In this document: positions 1 to 5,233 of the stretch, piece by piece | Numbering within the stretch: position 1 is the stretch's first letter | Layout: every line of letters starts with the position of its first letter | Origin: Natronohydrobacter sp. | GTDB lineage: Bacteria; Pseudomonadota; Alphaproteobacteria; Rhodobacterales; Rhodobacteraceae | Reading direction: 5' to 3' | NCBI GenBank assembly: GCA_007116445.1 | Contig: SKIM01000092.1 | Location: 1 to 7,793 of the forward strand | Length of the DNA: 7,793 nucleotides | Notes under the pieces: model-generated | The model's input: only the letters and a program-made list of their open reading frames with translations | Told to the model about the DNA's origin: nothing | The model's database searches: none | Program-made: the position numbers and the translations under genes

Positions 1-409
1 CGGATGTCGTCCAGCCCTCGACCGCGTCCAGCCGTGACGGGTCCGCCTGCAAGCGCTTGGCCCCGGCGATGCTGGCATGATCAGCCAGGGCCCAACTGTC
101 AAAGCCCTGCGCCCAATCCGCGATGATCTGCCAGACCGGCGCATCATCAGGCCGGATACGCGCCTGCGTCAGCAGTTTGGCCGCGAAAATGCAGGCTTCA
201 TGGACATCGCTCGCCCATAGCTCTTGGGCAAGCACGCAGCGCTCCTCCAGCGTGATCTCGCGGCGCAGATCGCGCGCCTTCGTGTCCAGCATCGCCGCGG
301 GCACGCCCAGAAAGGTGCGGTCGGTCTTGTGATAGGCGGCCATTTCCCGGGCTTTCACCACATCTCCAGCTCCGCGCAGATCGTCGAGAAGCTGCGCCGC
401 AGGGCTCAT
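1..409 (-). CDS. AlkD-family DNA alkylation repair protein, partial (C-terminus beyond left edge)
   Basis: Reading the minus strand from the ATG at 409-407 gives 136 codons with no stop before the window edge. The product resembles COG4912/AlkD-type DNA alkylation repair proteins: HEAT-like helical repeat glycosylases that remove N3- and N7-alkylated bases without base flipping. Recognisable stretches are MAAYHKTDRTFLGVP (residues 23-37), LWASDVHEACIFAAKLLTQA (64-83) and FDSWALAD (103-110). In the last, W106 and D110 have the four-residue spacing of the Trp and catalytic Asp of Bacillus cereus AlkD (W109/D113), so the active-site Asp is probably present. The start ATG overlaps the glmS stop codon (ATGA), which implies translational coupling and co-transcription with glmS and glmU. 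Family assignment is from remembered motif patterns. Catalytic activity is inferred, since the downstream half, including a second conserved Trp, lies outside the window. Confidence 0.8.
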   Translation of the reverse strand, partial: MSPAAQLLDDLRGAGDVVKAREMAAYHKTDRTFLGVPAAMLDTKARDLRREITLEERCVLAQELWASDVHEACIFAAKLLTQARIRPDDAPVWQIIADWAQGFDSWALADHASIAGAKRLQADPSRLDAVEGWTTS

Positions 410-2223
410 TCCACAGTGACCGACTTCGCCAGATTGCGCGGCTGGTCGACATCCGTGCCCCGGTGGAGCGCTGTGTGATAAGCGATCATCTGCGCAGGAA
501 CCGCATAGACGATGGGCGCGATCAGTTCCGGCACAGTCGGCATTTGCAGCGCATGCGGCACGTCACCGGCTTCCGCCAGCCCCTTGGCATCCGAGATCAG
601 CAAAACGCGGCCCTGCCGCGCCATGACTTCCTGCATGTTCGAAATCGTCTTTTCGAACAGAGCATCATAGGGTGCCATCACGATCACCGGCAAATCCTGA
701 TCAATCAGCGCGATAGGGCCGTGCTTCAACTCGCCTGCGGCATAGGCTTCGGCATGGATATAGCTGATTTCCTTCAGCTTCAGCGCGCCTTCATGCGCCA
801 GCGGATACATCACGCCACGCCCCAGAAACAGCACATCGCGCGCTTGCGACAGGATTTCGGTCAGACGCCGGATCTCCTCTTCGCGGTCGAGCGCCAGGGC
901 CACGAAGCCCGGCACGCTGCGTAGCTCATCGAGCCGCGACGCATATTCCGCTTCGGTCAGACGCCCGCGGTCCCGCCCGGCGCGCAAGGCCAGCAGTGCC
1001 AGCACCTGTAACTGCGCCGTGAAGGCCTTGGTCGAGGCCACGCCGATTTCCGGCCCGGCATGGATCGGCAGCGCAAATGTGCTTTCCCGCGCGATGGAGG
1101 AGGTCGGCACATTCACCACGGACACGACCTGCCCGACTTCGCCCCGCACATGGCGCAGCGCGGCCAGCGTATCGGCCGTCTCACCCGACTGGCTGACGAA
1201 AATCGCCATGTTCTGCGGCCCAAGCACTGGATCGCGGTAGCGGAATTCCGACGCGATATCCAGCTCCACTGGCAGGCCCGCATAGCGTTCGAACCAGTAT
1301 TTCGCGACCTGACAGGCGTAAAACGCGGTCCCGCAGGCCACCATCAGCAGCCGGTCAACACGAGTGAAATCCAGCCCTTCGGGCAGCGCCACTGCAGATG
1401 CATCTGCGCCGGTATATTGCGCCATCGCCGCTTTCAGGATGGCAGGTTGCTGCGCCATTTCCTTGGCCATGAAATGCTTGTGGCCGGATTTGTCGATCTG
1501 GGCGTTATCCAGCGCAATCCGCATCATCGGGCGCGCGGTCTGCTGGTCCTCTGAATCGAACACCTGCACTGTCTCGCGCGTCAGGATCGCCCAGTCGCCT
1601 TCTTCCAGATAGGTGATGCGATCGGTCATGCCCGCCAGCGCGATCGCGTCCGAGCCGAGATACATCTCGCCCTCGCCATGCCCGATACAGAGCGGCGAGC
1701 CGCGCCGGGCACAAATGATCAGGTCTTCTTCGCCGTCAAAGAGAAACGCGAGCGCGAACGCGCCTTCCAGCTGCTTGAGCGTTGCCCGCGCGGCCTGCAC
1801 CGGGGTCATGCCCTGCGCCAGAAAACGGCTGGTCAGCTGCACGATCGTCTCGGTATCCGTCTCGGACGTGAACTGTGCCCCTTCTGCGGTCAGGCTCTCG
1901 CGCAGGGCGCGGAAATTCTCGATAATGCCATTATGCACCACCGCGACCCGCCCGGCCTGATGGGGATGCGCGTTGGCCACACTCGGCCCGCCATGGGTGG
2001 CCCAGCGCGTGTGACCAATACCGACACGCCCCGGCAGCGGATCATGGACGAGCGTATCTGACAGATTGATCAGCTTGCCCACAGCGCGGCGGCGGTCGAG
2101 CTGGCCGTGATTGACTGTCGCGATGCCCGCGCTGTCATAGCCGCGATATTCCAGCCGTTTCAGCGCATCGAGGATCTGCGGCGATGCCTCGTGTTTGCTC
2201 AGAATTCCAACAATTCCACACAT
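406..2223 (-). CDS. glmS: Glutamine--fructose-6-phosphate aminotransferase (isomerizing)
   Basis: GlmS converts fructose-6-phosphate and glutamine to glucosamine-6-phosphate and glutamate, the committed step to UDP-GlcNAc, in the cytoplasm. The 605-aa product begins MCGIVGIL, so Cys2 becomes the N-terminal nucleophile of the class II glutamine amidotransferase domain (about 1-230) after Met removal. HTRWATHG (71-78), HNGIIENF (97-104) and SETDTE (120-125) are the expected glutamine-site motifs. Two SIS sugar-isomerase domains follow; VASTKAFTAQ and GELKHGPIALID are typical. The C-terminus PRNLAKSVTVE is canonical, with K600 matching the E. coli Lys that forms the Schiff base with Fru-6-P. Length is near that of E. 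coli GlmS (609 aa). The start lies 4 bp after the glmU stop, with an AAAGGAT-like ribosome binding site inside the end of glmU. The stop overlaps the AlkD-family start. No glmS ribozyme is expected or seen. Confidence 0.98.
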   Translation of the reverse strand: MCGIVGILSKHEASPQILDALKRLEYRGYDSAGIATVNHGQLDRRRAVGKLINLSDTLVHDPLPGRVGIGHTRWATHGGPSVANAHPHQAGRVAVVHNGIIENFRALRESLTAEGAQFTSETDTETIVQLTSRFLAQGMTPVQAARATLKQLEGAFALAFLFDGEEDLIICARRGSPLCIGHGEGEMYLGSDAIALAGMTDRITYLEEGDWAILTRETVQVFDSEDQQTARPMMRIALDNAQIDKSGHKHFMAKEMAQQPAILKAAMAQYTGADASAVALPEGLDFTRVDRLLMVACGTAFYACQVAKYWFERYAGLPVELDIASEFRYRDPVLGPQNMAIFVSQSGETADTLAALRHVRGEVGQVVSVVNVPTSSIARESTFALPIHAGPEIGVASTKAFTAQLQVLALLALRAGRDRGRLTEAEYASRLDELRSVPGFVALALDREEEIRRLTEILSQARDVLFLGRGVMYPLAHEGALKLKEISYIHAEAYAAGELKHGPIALIDQDLPVIVMAPYDALFEKTISNMQEVMARQGRVLLISDAKGLAEAGDVPHALQMPTVPELIAPIVYAVPAQMIAYHTALHRGTDVDQPRNLAKSVTVE

Positions 2224-2227
2224 CGCC

Positions 2228-3577
2228 TTATCCTTTCGCCTGTGCCGCCTTGGCTGCGCGCAGCCGGTCCATCAACCGCTTGCCCAGACCCGGTTTCGTC
2301 TCTTGCCGCCCGCGCCCCAGCGCCAGCGCCTCGTCAGGCACATCGCTTGTGATCACAGAGCCGGAGCCGATCAGGGCCTGCGCGCCCACGCGCACAGGGG
2401 CCACGAGCATCGTCGATGAGCCGATAAACGCGCCTTCGCCGATTTCGGTGCGATGCTTGAACACCCCGTCATAATTGCAGGTCACTGTGCCTGCGCCCAG
2501 ATTGGCGCGTGGCCCGATCGTCGCATCGCCGACATAGGACAGGTGATTGACCTTCGCGCCTTCATCGATCTGCGCATTCTTTACCTCGACAAAATTGCCG
2601 ATGCGCACATCTTCGGCCAGCTCTGCCCCCGGACGCAGCCGCGCATAGGGGCCAACCACAGCGCCACGGCTGACATGGCAGCCTTCCAGATGGCTGAAAG
2701 CGCGCACGGTCGCGCCACTTTCAACCGTCACGCCGGGGCCGAAAACGACAAATTGCTCGACCACGGCATCGCGACCCAGATAAGTGTCCTGCGCGAAATA
2801 AACCGTCTCGGGCGCACTGAGGGTCACGCCGTTTTCCAGCGCCTCGGCCCGCATGCGGGCCTGAAAGCGCGTCTCGGCTTCGGCCAGCTCAGTGCGAGTG
2901 TTGATGCCCAGCGTCTCGGCCTCGTCGCAGCGCACGACGCCCGCGCTCAGACCCCGCTCGCGCGCCAGCGCCACGATATCAGTCAGGTAATATTCACCAG
3001 CCGCATTGTCATTGCCCACAGCCGCGATCAGATCGAAGAGCGTCGCGCGGTCGGCGCAGATCACCCCGCTGTTGCACAGGCTGATGGCGCGCTCGGCGGC
3101 CGTCGCGTCCTTGAATTCGACGATCCGTTCCAGCGCGTCACCTTGCGCCACAAGGCGCCCATAGCGGCCCGGATCTGCCGCCTCAAACCCCAGCACGACA
3201 ACATCATGGACCGCGCGCGCCGCCTGCATCGCCTGCAGGGTTTCGGCCCGAATGAAAGGCGTGTCGCCATAAAGCACGACCACGTCCCCCCCCACGCCGT
3301 CCAATGCTGCGCGGGCCTGCTCGACAGCATGGGCGGTGCCAAGCTGCTCGGTCTGCGTGACGATCTGTACGCGGTCATCTTCAGCCGCGATGACTTTCGC
3401 CACAGCCGCGCCACCATGACCCACCACCACGATCACATGCTCGGGGTCCAGCACGCGACCGGCGCGCAGCGCATGCAGGACCAGCGGCGTCGCGCCCAGC
3501 GGATGCAGCACCTTGGGCAGGTCGGATTGCATCCGGCTGCCTTGCCCCGCGGCGAGAATGATCAATGAAACGGACAT
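2228..3577 (-). CDS. glmU: Bifunctional UDP-N-acetylglucosamine diphosphorylase / glucosamine-1-phosphate N-acetyltransferase
   Basis: GlmU acetylates glucosamine-1-phosphate with acetyl-CoA (C-terminal domain), then transfers UMP from UTP to make UDP-GlcNAc (N-terminal domain). The 449-aa product has the pyrophosphorylase signature LAAGQGSRM (8-16) with K22, QLGTAHA (79-85), YGD (103-105, metal and nucleotide site) and GINTRTEL (224-231). From about residue 255 hexapeptide repeats form a left-handed beta-helix. NHLSYVGDA (344-352) carries H345, matching the E. coli catalytic base H363, and NYDG (368-371) is conserved. The frame stays open upstream to 3871, but the start at 3577 is chosen because homology begins exactly at MSVSLIILAAG and an AAGGGG ribosome binding site sits just before it. 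E. coli GlmU is 456 aa. It is the first gene of the glmU-glmS-alkD-like operon and diverges from the usp array. Confidence 0.97.
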   Translation of the reverse strand: MSVSLIILAAGQGSRMQSDLPKVLHPLGATPLVLHALRAGRVLDPEHVIVVVGHGGAAVAKVIAAEDDRVQIVTQTEQLGTAHAVEQARAALDGVGGDVVVLYGDTPFIRAETLQAMQAARAVHDVVVLGFEAADPGRYGRLVAQGDALERIVEFKDATAAERAISLCNSGVICADRATLFDLIAAVGNDNAAGEYYLTDIVALARERGLSAGVVRCDEAETLGINTRTELAEAETRFQARMRAEALENGVTLSAPETVYFAQDTYLGRDAVVEQFVVFGPGVTVESGATVRAFSHLEGCHVSRGAVVGPYARLRPGAELAEDVRIGNFVEVKNAQIDEGAKVNHLSYVGDATIGPRANLGAGTVTCNYDGVFKHRTEIGEGAFIGSSTMLVAPVRVGAQALIGSGSVITSDVPDEALALGRGRQETKPGLGKRLMDRLRAAKAAQAKG

Positions 3578-3621
3578 AATCTGCCCCTTGCCTGCTGAAA
3601 TTGCGTTGCGGTCTTGTCGCG

Positions 3622-3651
3622 CAGATACAGGGGATGACACAAGGGGCGCAA
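3622..3651 (-). promoter_or_regulatory. Possible sigma-70-type promoter for glmU operon (weak)
   Basis: On the minus strand TTGCGC (3651-3646) and TATCTG (3627-3622) are separated by 18 bases and lie 45 to 74 bp upstream of the glmU start codon. The match to TTGACA/TATAAT is weak, though alphaproteobacterial promoters often diverge from that consensus. It is the best candidate I found by eye in the 184-bp divergent region; the call rests on position as much as on sequence. Confidence 0.22.
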
Positions 3652-3689
3652 GAGTCACTTGTGATGTCAGCCTGCAACATGCCCAAAGC

Positions 3690-3703
3690 TTGACCGAGAT
3701 CAA
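3690..3703. promoter_or_regulatory. FNR/FnrL-type binding site (TTGACCGAGATCAA)
   Basis: The 14-mer TTGACCGAGATCAA fits TTGA-N6-TCAA, the consensus half-sites for the oxygen-sensing [4Fe-4S] regulator FNR (FnrL in Rhodobacter; related Crp/Fnr regulators such as DnrD/NnrR recognise similar sites). All eight half-site bases match. It ends 58 bp before the first usp start codon. If it works as a class II activator site (centre near -41.5), transcription would start near 3738, about 24 nt before that codon, which is plausible. The -10 region there (around 3726-3731) is poor, as is common for activator-dependent promoters. The glmU start is 113 bp away on the other side, so usp is the likelier target. 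The sequence match is seen; the function is inferred. Confidence 0.68.
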
Positions 3704-3761
3704 CGCGCAGGCCGGTGGCATCTGACAGTCTCGCAGCGCGCAACAGGAAAGGAACGACCCA

Positions 3762-4175
3762 ATGTATGCACGCATCATTGTCGCCGTTGATCTGGAACAT
3801 GCAGCGCAGGCGCAGGCATTGCTGCGCCGTGCGATGCAGCTGGTGAACACCAACGGCGAAATCCGGCTCATTCATGTGCTCGAGGAAGTGCCCGGCTATA
3901 TCGCAGCCGAATTGCCGCGCGATCTGGCCGAACGCCGCCGCGCCGAGGCGGCTGTCGAACTGCGCGCCATGATCGACCCCGCAAAAGCCGCAGGGATCAC
4001 GCATGAGGTCCGCCGCGGTGCAGCTTCCGGCCAGATCATTCAGGCCGCTGAGGATTGCGGCGCAGATCTGATCATGATCGCCAGCCACAGACCCGGTCTG
4101 CGCGATTATTTCATTGGCTCGACCGCGGCCCGCGTGATACGCCATGCTACCTGTTCGGTTCTCGTTGAGCGCTGA
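3762..4175 (+). CDS. Universal stress protein, UspF/UspG-like (first of three)
   Basis: This 137-aa protein spans a single Usp domain (Rossmann-like alpha/beta fold, normally a dimer or tetramer in the cytoplasm). It starts MYARIIVAVD with the Asp expected at the end of the first strand, and has the typical RLIHVLEEVPGY strand-2 block. The C-terminal nucleotide loop reads IASHRPGLRDYFIGSTAARV, then RHATCSVLVER. Classic ATP-binding Usps have G-x2-G-x9-G(S/T); here the first two glycines are Ala and Arg and the loop is one residue shorter, as in E. coli UspF (IIASHRP..YLLGS). ATP binding is therefore plausible but not proven by motif. An AGGAAAGGAA ribosome binding site precedes the ATG. It is probably the first gene of a usp operon under the FNR-type site upstream. 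It is the most divergent of the three copies. Confidence 0.93.
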   Translation: MYARIIVAVDLEHAAQAQALLRRAMQLVNTNGEIRLIHVLEEVPGYIAAELPRDLAERRRAEAAVELRAMIDPAKAAGITHEVRRGAASGQIIQAAEDCGADLIMIASHRPGLRDYFIGSTAARVIRHATCSVLVER

Positions 4176-4201
4176 TTTATAACGACAAAAAGGAAACTCT
4201 C

Positions 4202-4618
4202 ATGTACAAGTCCATCGTCATCGCCGCTGCCCTGTTCAACGAGGGCGCAACCACGCGCGCCGCGCTCGCCAAGGCGCGCAGCCTGCTTGATGCGGGCGGG
4301 ACTGTCACGCTCGTCCATGTCATCGACGAAGTGCCAGGCTATGTCGCAGCCTCGATCCCGAAAGCCCATATGAGCGCGCGCATGTCCGACGTGAAAGCCC
4401 AACTCGAGAATATTGCCGCCGAAGGCGCGGGGATGACCGTCAATACGGTCGTGCGCGAAGGCCAGCCTGCGGCCTCGATCCTCGGCGCGGCCAAGGAAGC
4501 CCAGGCGGATCTGATCATGATCGCCAGCCACAAGCCCGGCCTGAGCGACTATTTCATCGGTTCGACCGCTGCGCGTATCGTGCGTCACGCGCCGATCTCG
4601 GTGCTGGTCACGCGCTGA
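4202..4618 (+). CDS. Universal stress protein, UspF/UspG-like (second of three)
   Basis: The 138-aa product is a single Usp domain beginning MYKSIVIAAALFNEGATTR. The usual acidic residue after strand 1 (Asp in the first copy) is replaced by Ala-Leu-Phe, a change shared with the third copy. TLVHVIDEVPGY marks strand 2. The nucleotide-loop region is IASHKPGLSDYFIGSTAARI followed by RHAPISVLVTR, again the short UspF-type loop without the first two glycines. By eye it is about 55% identical to the third copy. It starts 26 bp after the first usp gene, with a strong AAAAAGGAAA ribosome binding site and no obvious promoter in the gap, so co-transcription with the first copy is likely. The ligand and physiological role are unknown; the family is generally induced by stress or growth arrest. 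Confidence 0.93.
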   Translation: MYKSIVIAAALFNEGATTRAALAKARSLLDAGGTVTLVHVIDEVPGYVAASIPKAHMSARMSDVKAQLENIAAEGAGMTVNTVVREGQPAASILGAAKEAQADLIMIASHKPGLSDYFIGSTAARIVRHAPISVLVTR

Positions 4619-4659
4619 TCCTGCGCACGCAATTGCTTTCAGGCGCACCATGTGCAATT

Positions 4660-4687
4660 CTGCCAGCCAAATCGCTTTGGAAGGCAG
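4660..4687 (+). other. Imperfect stem-loop between second and third usp genes
   Basis: CTGCCAGCCAAA (4660-4671) can pair with TTTGGAAGGCAG (4676-4687) across a TCGC tetraloop, giving 5 + 5 base pairs split by two non-Watson-Crick positions (A/A and G/A). Just upstream, AATTGC (4631-4636) and GCAATT (4654-4659) form a second inverted repeat that encloses GCAC-CAT-GTGC. No U-tract follows, so this is not a standard intrinsic terminator. Such stems may slow 3' exonucleases and set the relative level of mRNA segments. The pairing is seen; any role is inferred. Confidence 0.4.
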
Positions 4688-4727
4688 GATCCTGTGCGAC
4701 CAAGCCCATGATTTGCGGGAGAACGCC

Positions 4728-5144
4728 ATGTATAAATCCATCGTCGTCGCTGTGGCCCTGTTCAACAAGGGGGCAACCAGTCGCAGTCTGATCGAGAAAG
4801 CCAACAAGCTGATCGATTCCGACGGGACCATCACGCTCGTCCATGTGCTGGATGAAGTGCCAGCCTATCTCAGCGCGGCCGTGTCGCGCGAACAATTGCT
4901 GGCCCATCGCGCCGCGCTGCGCGAACAGCTGGAATCGCTGTCGTCGGCAGCGAAGGCAAAAACCGTCGATATCGACGTGCGCGGCGGCAAACCGTCAGAA
5001 AATATTCTGGCCTGCGCCAAGGACTGCAACGCGGACCTGATCATGGTTGCCAGCCATAAACCGGATATGAGCGACTATTTCATCGGCTCGACAGCCTCGC
5101 GCGTGGTGCGACATTCACCGATTTCGGTGCTTGTCGCGCGCTGA
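4728..5144 (+). CDS. Universal stress protein, UspF/UspG-like (third of three)
   Basis: The 138-aa Usp domain begins MYKSIVVAVALFNKGATSR. The frame is open back to an ATG at 4650, but that adds 26 residues unlike its paralogs. The ATG at 4728 is preferred because it aligns exactly with the start of the second copy and has a GGGAGA ribosome binding site about 6 bases upstream. Strand 2 reads TLVHVLDEVPAY, and the C-terminal block VASHKPDMSDYFIGSTASRV then RHSPISVLVAR has the short UspF-type nucleotide loop. It contains two CxxxC-like cysteines in ILACAKDCNADLI that the second copy lacks, so thiol chemistry is possible but speculative. It is separated from the second copy by a 109-bp spacer with stem-loops, which leaves room for differential expression or its own promoter. 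Confidence 0.93.
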   Translation: MYKSIVVAVALFNKGATSRSLIEKANKLIDSDGTITLVHVLDEVPAYLSAAVSREQLLAHRAALREQLESLSSAAKAKTVDIDVRGGKPSENILACAKDCNADLIMVASHKPDMSDYFIGSTASRVVRHSPISVLVAR

Positions 5145-5148
5145 CGCA

Positions 5149-5171
5149 ATCGCGCTCTGGCATGCCGCGAT
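5149..5171 (+). other. Stem-loop just after third usp gene
   Basis: ATCGCG (5149-5154) and CGCGAT (5166-5171) form a perfect 6-bp inverted repeat around an 11-base loop, starting 4 bp after the usp stop codon. No T-run follows. It could help end or protect the usp transcript, or form part of the leader of the next gene. It is short enough that chance is possible in GC-rich DNA. Confidence 0.3.
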
Positions 5172-5190
5172 CTGACCTTCCCGACGCCGC

Positions 5191-5214
5191 CTGCCGGGTT
5201 ATGTGACCCGGCAG
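5191..5214 (+). other. Strong 9-bp GC-rich stem-loop in leader of RACo-like gene
   Basis: CTGCCGGGT (5191-5199) pairs perfectly with ACCCGGCAG (5206-5214) around the loop TATGTG. The stem ends 6 bases before the AGGAGG ribosome binding site (5221-5226) of the gene starting at 5234. There is no U-tract, so a classical rho-independent terminator is unlikely. Candidate roles are an mRNA-stability or processing element between usp and the downstream gene, or a structure that affects ribosome access. I do not recognise a known riboswitch in the 89-bp spacer. Confidence 0.55.
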
Positions 5215-5233
5215 AGCTTCAGGAGGCAGACCC

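Noticed and set aside
198..452. Minus-strand ORF of 84 aa across the glmS end
   Set aside because: It is in a different frame from the AlkD-family gene, which shows conserved motifs in the same segment, and it overlaps the glmS C-terminus.
2453..3568. Long plus-strand ORF (371 aa) opposite glmU
   Set aside because: It lies wholly antisense to clearly conserved glmU codons. Its His/Arg/Gln-rich composition is typical of a mirror frame in GC-rich DNA, and no domain is recognisable.
3578..3871. 98-codon in-frame extension upstream of the glmU start
   Set aside because: The extension has Cys/Ser/Arg-rich composition unlike GlmU, overlaps the usp gene on the other strand, and the family-typical N-terminus with a ribosome binding site begins at 3577.
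3381..4145. Minus-strand ORF (254 aa) across the divergent region, and similar ones at 4106-4834 and 4608-4907
   Set aside because: They run antisense to the usp genes. The repeated motif-like similarity between them (for example GDHDQI) only reflects the mirrored usp duplication.
4650..4727. Upstream ATG adding 26 residues to the third usp gene
   Set aside because: The added residues have no counterpart in the paralogs and would be translated across the stem-loop region; the ATG at 4728 aligns with the second copy and has its own ribosome binding site.
5145..5233. Riboswitch (cobalamin, SAM or SAH class) upstream of the RACo-like gene
   Set aside because: The spacer is too short for a cobalamin riboswitch, and I could not match the conserved cores of the SAM/SAH classes; only plain stem-loops are visible.
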